A stretch of 64,000 nt of DNA from Apostichopus japonicus (GCF_037975245.1 NC_092561.1:16313001-16377000); one strand, 5' to 3'; shown: positions 29,447 to 45,467, counted from the stretch's first letter. The notes: a model not told the origin generated them from the sequence alone. Translations and numbers: made by a program.

Positions 29447-31425
29447 ATGCATCTTTCCTGTCACGAAGACGAATCGAAATCCAACGGCTCTTTTAAGGGC
29501 CATCAAATATCCCCAGAGAGAGTTACTCATTCCTCTCCCTCGAAACATGCAATTCGTCGTCTTAATTCTTTTCTTTGTGTGAGTGAATGTATGTGTGTGT
29601 GTATGTATACGCCAGCATCGGGCAAAATAAGTTATATGCATAGGCAATTTTGCTAGAAATTTCAAAACACCGTAATTGAAATCCACCCCCTCCCTCAAGT
29701 GAAGTCCCCCCCCCCCTTTAGTAATCCCTACCTAATTGGCTCTTCAGTTCCGACCTCCTGTTTGTTTATATAGACAACTTTCCCTAGGAAAAAAAAAGAA
29801 GTGTCTATTCTACAAAACTTCAATATTATCCCCCGTAGGACCTCTTGCGAAGGTCGAGCAGGGGTAAACTCCTTTTATTTATACTCAAGTGAAGTCGGTT
29901 ATTATACGTAATAAAATTCTGCAACAACCCCCAGTTCACCAATACAGCAAACCAGTGAAGTTCTAAGACATACGACCCAAGAAGCAAGACAATACGAACT
30001 TCCCCCACCCCTCCACCCCCCTCCCGAATCGCTACTTGTCCATTGAACACAATGCATGCACGACTGTACCGTTACACGATTAGTCCCAAATGCGAGACAA
30101 CATATCATTTGAAAATGCGCCCTTTTTTTACCACTGCCAGAACAGTTTCCCTTGCCTCGGGCATTTTATTTGGCTCACGCGGTAGATCACTGGTAATGTG
30201 AGCCGAGGAAGTTACTTTTCCAAGCTCGCTAGGCTTGGCGAGTCGATTACGTAACACGCATGCTATTGTTCCAGACTAATTAGCTAGAAAGGTGCAGAAG
30301 TTGACAGTGGCGAAAAATGAACGTCAGTCTTACTAAAGAGCGGATTTTCATATGTGGCTATGTCGCGATCATCGCAAGTGAAACTATTGAGTGTTTGTGT
30401 GTGGTGGGGGAGGACTTAGAGGTTATTTATCGTTATTGTTGGATTTATTATGGATTATTATGGATTCTAATACCTGTCTTGTCTCCTTACACCGTACAAA
30501 CCTAGCAGAACCCTACGGTCATCATCGCAGGAATTGCTCAAGGAGAAGAGAACAAGATGCAAGACCGGCGACAGAGCCTTCTCAGTCAGCGCTCCCAGAA
30601 TGCCTATACCGAACTCTGTGAGTGTATGCATTTCTCTTACCACTTTTAAAAACTGCTTTGAAAGCATATTATGTTAGACTCGCTTTTACTGTGTGATTGA
30701 CTGTGTTTTAACTGTTATTGTGCATAGATACTACGTTTGGAACTAGTTACTTAATTCTGAACATTTTATTTTTTTTAATATTTATCTTTCATTTATTTAG
30801 TACGTTTAGACTCTATTTTGTATCGTTCAGTATTGGGTATTTGATCTGTTTTAGGATTTTGTAATAATTCTCTTACTGTAATGTTTTTTTTTTTTTTTTA
30901 ATTTAAAAATTTTCATTTATTTACTACGTTTAGGGCTCTATTTTGTATCGTTTAGTATTTAGGCTTTTACAATAATTCTCTTACTGTACTATAGTTCCTC
31001 ATACTTATATATATTTAAACCTGGACTATGATTGAATCTATTTACATGCTTCTTAAATTGTTTTGGACTATATGCGTTTTAGTATCGTTTAGTACGGGTG
31101 TGTTTTTTTTTTTTTTTTATATTGTTGCCTTTGGCTTTTACTTCTTTTTTTTTTCTTTTTTTGGCGCAGCTTTGCTGATTATGCGCTATATAAATATCAC
31201 TTATTAATATTATTATTATCGATAAACGGGCCCCAGAACGTGATCAACTACACGGTCAATGGCTTGAGAGTAACAGGTATATATGATACAATGTTAGATT
31301 ACTTAAAATAAGAGACAACGAAACTGCATGTTTGAGGAGGGGGAGATAAGTCTGCCGTTTCTGGAATATAGGATGGCCCTTAAAAGAGCCGTTGGATGTC
31401 GAGCCTTCTACACGAGAAGAACAAT
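29447..31425. other. H4-H2B spacer, unit 5
   Basis: Jockey-like relic 29707-29883, element B 30129-30295 (minus), L2-like relic 30474-31219. Confidence 0.8.
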
Positions 31426-31797
31426 CTACTTGGAGGTGGTGTACTTGGTGACAGCCTTGGTACCCTCTGAGACGGCATGCTTGGCGAGCTCACCAGGCAG
31501 CAACAGTCTGACGGCGGTCTGGACCTCCCGACTGGTGATGGTGGACTTCCTGTTGTAGTGGGCCAAACGGGAAGCTTCGGCGGCGATACGCTCGAAGATG
31601 TCGTTCACGAAGCTGTTCATGATAGACATAGCACGGCTAGAGATACCGGTGTCTGGGTGGACCTGCTTCATGACTTTGTAGATGTAGATACTGTAAGTCT
31701 CACGCCTGGTCCTTCGCCTCTTCTTGTCTCCTGGGTTGCGAGGTGCCTTGGACTTGGCGGCCTTCTTTGCTCCCTTTCCTGCAGCTTTTGGTGCCAT
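31426..31797 (-). CDS. H2B: Histone H2B, unit 5
   Basis: Same protein as unit 1. Stem-loop at 31375-31390 (minus). Confidence 0.99.
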   Translation of the reverse strand: MAPKAAGKGAKKAAKSKAPRNPGDKKRRRTRRETYSIYIYKVMKQVHPDTGISSRAMSIMNSFVNDIFERIAAEASRLAHYNRKSTITSREVQTAVRLLLPGELAKHAVSEGTKAVTKYTTSK

Positions 31798-32161
31798 TTT
31801 GGACGTGAAGTTTTCGTTGCGATACGGTAAGTAAAGCGATGAGTGAATGAGTGTCCTCCACGCTGCGAAATGTATTTATGACAGATTTGATATCACTTCA
31901 GCGAAGCAGAAAAACTTCCCATATTGACAAAGCACGTGCTATGCATTGCACAGCACACACGAGCTGGCCAATCACAATGCGGAAGCTTTTCTTAATTCTT
32001 TCACGCATTGTACGATCAGGGCAAAGGGTGGCAAAGAATCCCCTCATAAGGGCACTGTGCTGTAGCTTTAGAGTCCGGACTACTTGAATGAGAGCTTTCC
32101 GGCAGGCAAATCATTTCTTTGATTCGTTTCAAGTCGAAAACATACCCAAATTTACTTCATC
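31798..32161. promoter_or_regulatory. Bidirectional H2B/H2A promoter, units 5/6
   Basis: 364 bp, same boxes as at 131-494; CCAAT at 31968-31972. Confidence 0.75.
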
Positions 32162-32542
32162 ATGACTGGCAGGGGCAAAGGTGGTAAGGCCAGGGCAAAG
32201 GCCAAGAGTCGATCTGCAAGAGCAGGGCTTCAATTCCCAGTAGGTCGTGTACACAGGTTCCTGCGAAGAGGAAATTACGCCCAGAGGATCGGCGCTGGCG
32301 CACCCGTCTACCTGGCTGCCGTACTAGAATACCTCGCCGCCGAGATCTTGGAATTGGCCGGTAACGCTGCACGTGACAACAAGAAGACCAGGATCATCCC
32401 CCGTCATCTCCAACTCGCCATCCGAAACGACGAGGAGTTGAACAAACTCTTGAGCGGAGTCACCATCGCCCAGGGAGGTGTTCTTCCAAACATCCAGGCT
32501 GTCCTTCTACCCAAGAAGACATCCGGAGGCAAGAAGGCTTAA
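32162..32542 (+). CDS. H2A: Histone H2A, unit 6
   Basis: Same protein as unit 1. Stem-loop at 32581-32596. Confidence 0.99.
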   Translation: MTGRGKGGKARAKAKSRSARAGLQFPVGRVHRFLRRGNYAQRIGAGAPVYLAAVLEYLAAEILELAGNAARDNKKTRIIPRHLQLAIRNDEELNKLLSGVTIAQGGVLPNIQAVLLPKKTSGGKKA

Positions 32543-33734
32543 AGGGGAGGTTGCATTGCAATCGCCCATCGATTACCAACGGCTCTTTTAAGGGCCATCA
32601 AATCACCCAGAAAGACATACTCATTCCTCTCCTCAAACATGCTTGCGTCAGTGTCTTATTTCTCCTTTTAAGTTAGATGTATCAGCTAGCTGCAACCCTA
32701 ATAATCGTGGGGCTTCGGACCCTCAGCCAAAAACCAAAGGTCAGAAACCCCAAGATTTGAGTGAAAACTCCTGCTGGACAGAAATCTAACATCCCATAAA
32801 ATAAAAAAAATTAAAAAACTATATATAATGTATGTAGGGAACTTTTCACATGATTTTGGCCGCAGGTTTTATGAATTAAGTATTTAGCAAGAGATCTTGG
32901 ATTAGGGGATAAAGGGAACTTATTATTATTATTATTATTTATTAATAATTTTTGTAACTTTTGGGGTTTGAAATAAAAATAGATATTGAGTTTTGCTGCT
33001 TCAATGAGCTTACTGGTAGCAATGCATCTGGGGTGTTAAGTCAGATCCTAAGGGCTTTATTATTAATAGTCTTAGAAATTTGAAACTTGTAACAACTAAC
33101 GAGGCATATACTACCGCAAGTATTAATCGTTTCGCACCTTTCAATGTTATTAAGTCTGGAAATTTTAGTCGGTGTGTTACGTAATCAATTCGCAAAGCCA
33201 AGCCGAGGGAACGAGCATCAGCTCAAATTTTCCCCCGATCTACTGCGAGAGCCTATTGAAATGCCCGAGGCAGGTAAACTGTTATGGCAGTGGTATTAAA
33301 TTTAAGATCTTCCGTGCTTTGAACGATAGAGATATTACTACGTTTTTAAGATTTACTTCTCTTGTATTGGAGATCGTTAACATACACGCTGATGTGTGTC
33401 AACCCATGTTAACACGCTTATAATACCAAGGCGATTAGGATAGAGTGTGTGTGTGTGTGGATTAGGGGTTATGATTATGAGTTAGGGATAAGCTCACTTT
33501 GATTATTGATTAGTGAATTGCATCATGCACGAAGGGAATCACCAACCACCCAGCATAGAAGTAATAATTACAATAATAATGATAATCATTAAAAAAAAAA
33601 AAAAAAAAAAAAAAATAATAATGAGACGACAAGTTGCATGTTCGGAGGGAGAGAAAAATCTGCTTTAACTGGTAGATATGATGGCCCTTAAAAGAGCCGT
33701 TGGTTTTCGAGAATCCGTCGGAGACAGATACGAT
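32543..33734. other. H2A-H3 spacer, unit 6
   Basis: Element A at 33134-33295. No gene recognised. Confidence 0.8.
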
Positions 33735-35205
<1,471 letters not shown>

Positions 35206-37184
35206 ATGCATCTTTCCTGTCACGAAGACGAATCGAAATCCAACGGCTCTTTTAAGGGCCATCAAATATCCCCAGAGAGAGTTACTCATTCCTCTCCCTC
35301 GAAACATGCAATTCGTCGTCTTAATTCTTTTCTTTGTGTGAGTGAATGTATGTGTGTGTGTATGTATACGCCAGCATCGGGCAAAATAAGTTATATGCAT
35401 AGGCAATTTTGCTAGAAATTTCAAAACACCGTAATTGAAATCCACCCCCTCCCTCAAGTGAAGTCCCCCCCCCCCTTTAGTAATCCCTACCTAATTGGCT
35501 CTTCAGTTCCGACCTCCTGTTTGTTTATATAGACAACTTTCCCTAGGAAAAAAAAAGAAGTGTCTATTCTACAAAACTTCAATATTATCCCCCGTAGGAC
35601 CTCTTGCGAAGGTCGAGCAGGGGTAAACTCCTTTTATTTATACTCAAGTGAAGTCGGTTATTATACGTAATAAAATTCTGCAACAACCCCCAGTTCACCA
35701 ATACAGCAAACCAGTGAAGTTCTAAGACATACGACCCAAGAAGCAAGACAATACGAACTTCCCCCACCCCTCCACCCCCCTCCCGAATCGCTACTTGTCC
35801 ATTGAACACAATGCATGCACGACTGTACCGTTACACGATTAGTCCCAAATGCGAGACAACATATCATTTGAAAATGCGCCCTTTTTTTACCACTGCCAGA
35901 ACAGTTTCCCTTGCCTCGGGCATTTTATTTGGCTCACGCGGTAGATCACTGGTAATGTGAGCCGAGGAAGTTACTTTTCCAAGCTCGCTAGGCTTGGCGA
36001 GTCGATTACGTAACACGCATGCTATTGTTCCAGACTAATTAGCTAGAAAGGTGCAGAAGTTGACAGTGGCGAAAAATGAACGTCAGTCTTACTAAAGAGC
36101 GGATTTTCATATGTGGCTATGTCGCGATCATCGCAAGTGAAACTATTGAGTGTTTGTGTGTGGTGGGGGAGGACTTAGAGGTTATTTATCGTTATTGTTG
36201 GATTTATTATGGATTATTATGGATTCTAATACCTGTCTTGTCTCCTTACACCGTACAAACCTAGCAGAACCCTACGGTCATCATCGCAGGAATTGCTCAA
36301 GGAGAAGAGAACAAGATGCAAGACCGGCGACAGAGCCTTCTCAGTCAGCGCTCCCAGAATGCCTATACCGAACTCTGTGAGTGTATGCATTTCTCTTACC
36401 ACTTTTAAAAACTGCTTTGAAAGCATATTATGTTAGACTCGCTTTTACTGTGTGATTGACTGTGTTTTAACTGTTATTGTGCATAGATACTACGTTTGGA
36501 ACTAGTTACTTAATTCTGAACATTTTATTTTTTTTAATATTTATCTTTCATTTATTTAGTACGTTTAGACTCTATTTTGTATCGTTCAGTATTGGGTATT
36601 TGATCTGTTTTAGGATTTTGTAATAATTCTCTTACTGTAATGTTTTTTTTTTTTTTTTAATTTAAAAATTTTCATTTATTTACTACGTTTAGGGCTCTAT
36701 TTTGTATCGTTTAGTATTTAGGCTTTTACAATAATTCTCTTACTGTACTATAGTTCCTCATACTTATATATATTTAAACCTGGACTATGATTGAATCTAT
36801 TTACATGCTTCTTAAATTGTTTTGGACTATATGCGTTTTAGTATCGTTTAGTACGGGTGTGTTTTTTTTTTTTTTTTATATTGTTGCCTTTGGCTTTTAC
36901 TTCTTTTTTTTTTCTTTTTTTGGCGCAGCTTTGCTGATTATGCGCTATATAAATATCACTTATTAATATTATTATTATCGATAAACGGGCCCCAGAACGT
37001 GATCAACTACACGGTCAATGGCTTGAGAGTAACAGGTATATATGATACAATGTTAGATTACTTAAAATAAGAGACAACGAAACTGCATGTTTGAGGAGGG
37101 GGAGATAAGTCTGCCGTTTCTGGAATATAGGATGGCCCTTAAAAGAGCCGTTGGATGTCGAGCCTTCTACACGAGAAGAACAAT
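35206..37184. other. H4-H2B spacer, unit 6
   Basis: Jockey-like relic 35466-35642, element B 35888-36054 (minus), L2-like relic 36233-36978. Confidence 0.8.
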
Positions 37185-37556
37185 CTACTTGGAGGTGGTG
37201 TACTTGGTGACAGCCTTGGTACCCTCTGAGACGGCATGCTTGGCGAGCTCACCAGGCAGCAACAGTCTGACGGCGGTCTGGACCTCCCGACTGGTGATGG
37301 TGGACTTCCTGTTGTAGTGGGCCAAACGGGAAGCTTCGGCGGCGATACGCTCGAAGATGTCGTTCACGAAGCTGTTCATGATAGACATAGCACGGCTAGA
37401 GATACCGGTGTCTGGGTGGACCTGCTTCATGACTTTGTAGATGTAGATACTGTAAGTCTCACGCCTGGTCCTTCGCCTCTTCTTGTCTCCTGGGTTGCGA
37501 GGTGCCTTGGACTTGGCGGCCTTCTTTGCTCCCTTTCCTGCAGCTTTTGGTGCCAT
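37185..37556 (-). CDS. H2B: Histone H2B, unit 6
   Basis: Same protein as unit 1. Stem-loop at 37134-37149 (minus). Confidence 0.99.
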   Translation of the reverse strand: MAPKAAGKGAKKAAKSKAPRNPGDKKRRRTRRETYSIYIYKVMKQVHPDTGISSRAMSIMNSFVNDIFERIAAEASRLAHYNRKSTITSREVQTAVRLLLPGELAKHAVSEGTKAVTKYTTSK

Positions 37557-37920
37557 TTTGGACGTGAAGTTTTCGTTGCGATACGGTAAGTAAAGCGATG
37601 AGTGAATGAGTGTCCTCCACGCTGCGAAATGTATTTATGACAGATTTGATATCACTTCAGCGAAGCAGAAAAACTTCCCATATTGACAAAGCACGTGCTA
37701 TGCATTGCACAGCACACACGAGCTGGCCAATCACAATGCGGAAGCTTTTCTTAATTCTTTCACGCATTGTACGATCAGGGCAAAGGGTGGCAAAGAATCC
37801 CCTCATAAGGGCACTGTGCTGTAGCTTTAGAGTCCGGACTACTTGAATGAGAGCTTTCCGGCAGGCAAATCATTTCTTTGATTCGTTTCAAGTCGAAAAC
37901 ATACCCAAATTTACTTCATC
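37557..37920. promoter_or_regulatory. Bidirectional H2B/H2A promoter, units 6/7
   Basis: 364 bp, same boxes as at 131-494; CCAAT at 37727-37731. Confidence 0.75.
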
Positions 37921-38301
37921 ATGACTGGCAGGGGCAAAGGTGGTAAGGCCAGGGCAAAGGCCAAGAGTCGATCTGCAAGAGCAGGGCTTCAATTCCCAGT
38001 AGGTCGTGTACACAGGTTCCTGCGAAGAGGAAATTACGCCCAGAGGATCGGCGCTGGCGCACCCGTCTACCTGGCTGCCGTACTAGAATACCTCGCCGCC
38101 GAGATCTTGGAATTGGCCGGTAACGCTGCACGTGACAACAAGAAGACCAGGATCATCCCCCGTCATCTCCAACTCGCCATCCGAAACGACGAGGAGTTGA
38201 ACAAACTCTTGAGCGGAGTCACCATCGCCCAGGGAGGTGTTCTTCCAAACATCCAGGCTGTCCTTCTACCCAAGAAGACATCCGGAGGCAAGAAGGCTTA
38301 A
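37921..38301 (+). CDS. H2A: Histone H2A, unit 7
   Basis: Same protein as unit 1. Stem-loop at 38340-38355. Confidence 0.99.
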   Translation: MTGRGKGGKARAKAKSRSARAGLQFPVGRVHRFLRRGNYAQRIGAGAPVYLAAVLEYLAAEILELAGNAARDNKKTRIIPRHLQLAIRNDEELNKLLSGVTIAQGGVLPNIQAVLLPKKTSGGKKA

Positions 38302-39493
38302 AGGGGAGGTTGCATTGCAATCGCCCATCGATTACCAACGGCTCTTTTAAGGGCCATCAAATCACCCAGAAAGACATACTCATTCCTCTCCTCAAACATG
38401 CTTGCGTCAGTGTCTTATTTCTCCTTTTAAGTTAGATGTATCAGCTAGCTGCAACCCTAATAATCGTGGGGCTTCGGACCCTCAGCCAAAAACCAAAGGT
38501 CAGAAACCCCAAGATTTGAGTGAAAACTCCTGCTGGACAGAAATCTAACATCCCATAAAATAAAAAAAATTAAAAAACTATATATAATGTATGTAGGGAA
38601 CTTTTCACATGATTTTGGCCGCAGGTTTTATGAATTAAGTATTTAGCAAGAGATCTTGGATTAGGGGATAAAGGGAACTTATTATTATTATTATTATTTA
38701 TTAATAATTTTTGTAACTTTTGGGGTTTGAAATAAAAATAGATATTGAGTTTTGCTGCTTCAATGAGCTTACTGGTAGCAATGCATCTGGGGTGTTAAGT
38801 CAGATCCTAAGGGCTTTATTATTAATAGTCTTAGAAATTTGAAACTTGTAACAACTAACGAGGCATATACTACCGCAAGTATTAATCGTTTCGCACCTTT
38901 CAATGTTATTAAGTCTGGAAATTTTAGTCGGTGTGTTACGTAATCAATTCGCAAAGCCAAGCCGAGGGAACGAGCATCAGCTCAAATTTTCCCCCGATCT
39001 ACTGCGAGAGCCTATTGAAATGCCCGAGGCAGGTAAACTGTTATGGCAGTGGTATTAAATTTAAGATCTTCCGTGCTTTGAACGATAGAGATATTACTAC
39101 GTTTTTAAGATTTACTTCTCTTGTATTGGAGATCGTTAACATACACGCTGATGTGTGTCAACCCATGTTAACACGCTTATAATACCAAGGCGATTAGGAT
39201 AGAGTGTGTGTGTGTGTGGATTAGGGGTTATGATTATGAGTTAGGGATAAGCTCACTTTGATTATTGATTAGTGAATTGCATCATGCACGAAGGGAATCA
39301 CCAACCACCCAGCATAGAAGTAATAATTACAATAATAATGATAATCATTAAAAAAAAAAAAAAAAAAAAAAAAATAATAATGAGACGACAAGTTGCATGT
39401 TCGGAGGGAGAGAAAAATCTGCTTTAACTGGTAGATATGATGGCCCTTAAAAGAGCCGTTGGTTTTCGAGAATCCGTCGGAGACAGATACGAT
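38302..39493. other. H2A-H3 spacer, unit 7
   Basis: Element A at 38893-39054. No gene recognised. Confidence 0.8.
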
Positions 39494-40964
<1,471 letters not shown>

Positions 40965-42943
40965 ATGCATCTTTCCTGTCACGAAGACGAATCGAAATCC
41001 AACGGCTCTTTTAAGGGCCATCAAATATCCCCAGAGAGAGTTACTCATTCCTCTCCCTCGAAACATGCAATTCGTCGTCTTAATTCTTTTCTTTGTGTGA
41101 GTGAATGTATGTGTGTGTGTATGTATACGCCAGCATCGGGCAAAATAAGTTATATGCATAGGCAATTTTGCTAGAAATTTCAAAACACCGTAATTGAAAT
41201 CCACCCCCTCCCTCAAGTGAAGTCCCCCCCCCCCTTTAGTAATCCCTACCTAATTGGCTCTTCAGTTCCGACCTCCTGTTTGTTTATATAGACAACTTTC
41301 CCTAGGAAAAAAAAAGAAGTGTCTATTCTACAAAACTTCAATATTATCCCCCGTAGGACCTCTTGCGAAGGTCGAGCAGGGGTAAACTCCTTTTATTTAT
41401 ACTCAAGTGAAGTCGGTTATTATACGTAATAAAATTCTGCAACAACCCCCAGTTCACCAATACAGCAAACCAGTGAAGTTCTAAGACATACGACCCAAGA
41501 AGCAAGACAATACGAACTTCCCCCACCCCTCCACCCCCCTCCCGAATCGCTACTTGTCCATTGAACACAATGCATGCACGACTGTACCGTTACACGATTA
41601 GTCCCAAATGCGAGACAACATATCATTTGAAAATGCGCCCTTTTTTTACCACTGCCAGAACAGTTTCCCTTGCCTCGGGCATTTTATTTGGCTCACGCGG
41701 TAGATCACTGGTAATGTGAGCCGAGGAAGTTACTTTTCCAAGCTCGCTAGGCTTGGCGAGTCGATTACGTAACACGCATGCTATTGTTCCAGACTAATTA
41801 GCTAGAAAGGTGCAGAAGTTGACAGTGGCGAAAAATGAACGTCAGTCTTACTAAAGAGCGGATTTTCATATGTGGCTATGTCGCGATCATCGCAAGTGAA
41901 ACTATTGAGTGTTTGTGTGTGGTGGGGGAGGACTTAGAGGTTATTTATCGTTATTGTTGGATTTATTATGGATTATTATGGATTCTAATACCTGTCTTGT
42001 CTCCTTACACCGTACAAACCTAGCAGAACCCTACGGTCATCATCGCAGGAATTGCTCAAGGAGAAGAGAACAAGATGCAAGACCGGCGACAGAGCCTTCT
42101 CAGTCAGCGCTCCCAGAATGCCTATACCGAACTCTGTGAGTGTATGCATTTCTCTTACCACTTTTAAAAACTGCTTTGAAAGCATATTATGTTAGACTCG
42201 CTTTTACTGTGTGATTGACTGTGTTTTAACTGTTATTGTGCATAGATACTACGTTTGGAACTAGTTACTTAATTCTGAACATTTTATTTTTTTTAATATT
42301 TATCTTTCATTTATTTAGTACGTTTAGACTCTATTTTGTATCGTTCAGTATTGGGTATTTGATCTGTTTTAGGATTTTGTAATAATTCTCTTACTGTAAT
42401 GTTTTTTTTTTTTTTTTAATTTAAAAATTTTCATTTATTTACTACGTTTAGGGCTCTATTTTGTATCGTTTAGTATTTAGGCTTTTACAATAATTCTCTT
42501 ACTGTACTATAGTTCCTCATACTTATATATATTTAAACCTGGACTATGATTGAATCTATTTACATGCTTCTTAAATTGTTTTGGACTATATGCGTTTTAG
42601 TATCGTTTAGTACGGGTGTGTTTTTTTTTTTTTTTTATATTGTTGCCTTTGGCTTTTACTTCTTTTTTTTTTCTTTTTTTGGCGCAGCTTTGCTGATTAT
42701 GCGCTATATAAATATCACTTATTAATATTATTATTATCGATAAACGGGCCCCAGAACGTGATCAACTACACGGTCAATGGCTTGAGAGTAACAGGTATAT
42801 ATGATACAATGTTAGATTACTTAAAATAAGAGACAACGAAACTGCATGTTTGAGGAGGGGGAGATAAGTCTGCCGTTTCTGGAATATAGGATGGCCCTTA
42901 AAAGAGCCGTTGGATGTCGAGCCTTCTACACGAGAAGAACAAT
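40965..42943. other. H4-H2B spacer, unit 7
   Basis: Jockey-like relic 41225-41401, element B 41647-41813 (minus), L2-like relic 41992-42737. Confidence 0.8.
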
Positions 42944-43315
42944 CTACTTGGAGGTGGTGTACTTGGTGACAGCCTTGGTACCCTCTGAGACGGCATGCTT
43001 GGCGAGCTCACCAGGCAGCAACAGTCTGACGGCGGTCTGGACCTCCCGACTGGTGATGGTGGACTTCCTGTTGTAGTGGGCCAAACGGGAAGCTTCGGCG
43101 GCGATACGCTCGAAGATGTCGTTCACGAAGCTGTTCATGATAGACATAGCACGGCTAGAGATACCGGTGTCTGGGTGGACCTGCTTCATGACTTTGTAGA
43201 TGTAGATACTGTAAGTCTCACGCCTGGTCCTTCGCCTCTTCTTGTCTCCTGGGTTGCGAGGTGCCTTGGACTTGGCGGCCTTCTTTGCTCCCTTTCCTGC
43301 AGCTTTTGGTGCCAT
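42944..43315 (-). CDS. H2B: Histone H2B, unit 7
   Basis: Same protein as unit 1. Stem-loop at 42893-42908 (minus). Its own TATA-like box and the shared CCAAT remain next to it, because the retrotransposon inserted on the H2A side of them. Confidence 0.99.
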   Translation of the reverse strand: MAPKAAGKGAKKAAKSKAPRNPGDKKRRRTRRETYSIYIYKVMKQVHPDTGISSRAMSIMNSFVNDIFERIAAEASRLAHYNRKSTITSREVQTAVRLLLPGELAKHAVSEGTKAVTKYTTSK

Positions 43316-43583
43316 TTTGGACGTGAAGTTTTCGTTGCGATACGGTAAGTAAAGCGATGAGTGAATGAGTGTCCTCCACGCTGCGAAATGTATTTATGAC
43401 AGATTTGATATCACTTCAGCGAAGCAGAAAAACTTCCCATATTGACAAAGCACGTGCTATGCATTGCACAGCACACACGAGCTGGCCAATCACAATGCGG
43501 AAGCTTTTCTTAATTCTTTCACGCATTGTACGATCAGGGCAAAGGGTGGCAAAGAATCCCCTCATAAGGGCACTGTGCTGTAG
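43316..43583. promoter_or_regulatory. H2B/H2A promoter left part, split by retrotransposon copy 2
   Basis: Retains the H2B TATA-like box, the shared CCAAT (43486-43490) and the H2A TATA-like TCATAAG (43562-43568). The H2A-side boxes now point into the retrotransposon. The remaining 85 bp of H2A leader is at 45468-45552. Confidence 0.75.
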
Positions 43584-43594
43584 CTTTAGAGTCC
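43584..43594. repeat. Target-site duplication, retrotransposon copy 2 (5' side)
   Basis: CTTTAGAGTCC occurs here and at 45457-45467, and once in uninterrupted promoters (for example 399-409). It is preceded here by TGTAG. Confidence 0.95.
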
Positions 43595-45332
43595 CTCTAA
43601 CATCCCTCTACTTAAAAAAATAGACTTAAACGATTGGTATAGCGCCACAAAAAAATGCAAAAATACCTCCTCCCCTGGTCTTGACAATATTAATTACTTA
43701 ATGCTTAAAAAATCCCCACAAATTTTCATCAACTCTCATATTATCCCTCTTTTTAACGATTTACTTAGACTGGGCTATTTCCCAACCCCGTGGAAATACG
43801 CAAAAATGATTCTAATACCTAAACCAAATAAAGACCGCACCAAAATACAAAACTACCGCCCAATTAGCCTCCTCCCAGCCCTTGGCAAAATTTTTGAAAG
43901 AATAATAGATAACCGCACTAGAACTCACTTAGAACTAAATGATTATTTCTCCCCATCTCAATCAGGTTTCCGTACACACAAATCTACCTTAAATCAAACT
44001 TTTCGTCTTTCCGAAGAAATCCGAATCGGATTCATTAAAAAACAATATACCACTGCCCTCTTCCTTGATGCCGAAAAAGCATTTGACAAAACCTGGCACA
44101 ACGGCATAAGAATTAAGCTACTAAACTATAATCTTCCCCCCAATTACACCAGACTCCTTTCCTCTTTCCTTAATGATCGCAACACAAAAATTTACTACAA
44201 AAACCATCATTCTAACCCCATTCCACTTCGTGCAGGCACCCCTCAGGGCGCTGTTCTCAGTCCCCTCCTCTACACCCTGTTCGTAAATGATCTAAACATC
44301 CCCCCTCTCTCAAACTGCAACTATAGTCAGTACGCTGACGATATAGCCATCTGGAGCACCAGTAAAAATATTCATATAACGGAACTTAATCTCAAAAAAG
44401 CAATTACACATCTCGAAAACTGGTGCTCAATGTGGAGAATAAAAATAAACCCCTCAAAATCTAACTTAGTCAATTTCTCCTTTAAAAACTCAAAACTTCG
44501 TAACTATATTTCCAAAATTAACCTATTCAACTCCCCAATCACTGCCTCTCCCAATGCAACCTTCCTTGGTATCACTTTTGATAATAAACTATCCTTTAAC
44601 CTACACTGTACTAGAACCGCAGGCCGCTGCTGGTCCCACCTTAAATACATCCAAATCCTCTCACATAAGTATAATTTCCCTGCGAAAACCACTATCCAAA
44701 TCTACAACTCCAAAATAAAACCAATTCTCAGTTACGGAAGCATCTCTCTGCTTACCATCTCAGACTCCAACAAACAAATCCTAAGTAGAATCCACACTAC
44801 AGCTTACCGACTTGCCCTAAAAATCCCTTCTTATATAGCTACCTCTCACGTTCTCCTCGCAGGAAACACAAAATCCTTATTCACCCTACTCTTAGAATTT
44901 AATACCAAACTATACAAAAACAACCTAGAGAATGATCCATTGATCAATAAACTTCTATTGAAACATAATGTAGCATTAACTTACTTCCGTAAAAACCACC
45001 ACCTCTCTGTATTCAAACTTCTTACCTAAAGCCTCTCCCCTTTAGAAAGTCCATTTCCTAAGTGGGTCTAACCACAAACTCCAAGTGTACTTATACTCTA
45101 AGTACAACTCCATTAGTCCCAATAAGTAGTAACCACTTCCGACCAAAACAATAGAATCCGCTCTGTCTTCTTTATCCCATTTAAATAGAAATTCCTCCCC
45201 CTTTAGTGATCCATACCTAATTGGCTCCTCAGCTCCGACCTCCTGTGTACTTATGGCTTCTTAACAATGTTAATCGAACAATACTTCACTTCTCAGCATC
45301 TCCCTGTTTGAATAATAGACAACTTTCCCTAG

Positions 45333-45372
<40 letters not shown>

Positions 45373-45456
45373 TGTCTATTCTACAAAACTTAAATATTAT
45401 CCCCCGTAGGACCTCTTGCGAGGTCGAACAGGGGTAAATTCCTTTATTGTTGTTGT
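43595..45456 (+). mobile_element. Jockey-like non-LTR retrotransposon, copy 2 (5'-truncated)
   Basis: This 1862 bp insertion is of the same family as 2529-5698. The element match begins at 43598 (TAACATCCC), inside the coding region shortly before the reverse transcriptase core. The three bases CTC before it (43595-43597) match neither the target nor copy 1 and may be untemplated. It keeps the rest of the frame, the whole 3' UTR with an A38 tract (45333-45370) and the 6 bp hairpin (45410-45425), and a TTG-repeat tail. It lies in sense with H2A, ending 96 bp before the H2A ATG. Confidence 0.95.
43599..45029 (+). CDS. Reverse transcriptase ORF of retrotransposon copy 2, 5'-truncated
   Basis: An open frame of 476 codons to the stop, equivalent to residue 465 onward of the copy 1 frame. 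The endonuclease domain is missing. All reverse transcriptase blocks are present: FLDAEKAFD, AGTPQGAVLSPLL, QYADD. The protein differs from copy 1 at one residue (HNGIR instead of HNGIK), with a few silent changes. There is no stop or frameshift. The first in-frame Met is at 43701. Lacking an endonuclease, it could not insert autonomously by the usual route. Confidence 0.93.
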   Translation, partial: NIPLLKKIDLNDWYSATKKCKNTSSPGLDNINYLMLKKSPQIFINSHIIPLFNDLLRLGYFPTPWKYAKMILIPKPNKDRTKIQNYRPISLLPALGKIFERIIDNRTRTHLELNDYFSPSQSGFRTHKSTLNQTFRLSEEIRIGFIKKQYTTALFLDAEKAFDKTWHNGIRIKLLNYNLPPNYTRLLSSFLNDRNTKIYYKNHHSNPIPLRAGTPQGAVLSPLLYTLFVNDLNIPPLSNCNYSQYADDIAIWSTSKNIHITELNLKKAITHLENWCSMWRIKINPSKSNLVNFSFKNSKLRNYISKINLFNSPITASPNATFLGITFDNKLSFNLHCTRTAGRCWSHLKYIQILSHKYNFPAKTTIQIYNSKIKPILSYGSISLLTISDSNKQILSRIHTTAYRLALKIPSYIATSHVLLAGNTKSLFTLLLEFNTKLYKNNLENDPLINKLLLKHNVALTYFRKNHHLSVFKLLT

Positions 45457-45467
45457 CTTTAGAGTCC
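45457..45467. repeat. Target-site duplication, retrotransposon copy 2 (3' side)
   Basis: Second copy of CTTTAGAGTCC, followed by the normal H2A leader (GGACTACTTGAATG). Confidence 0.95.
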
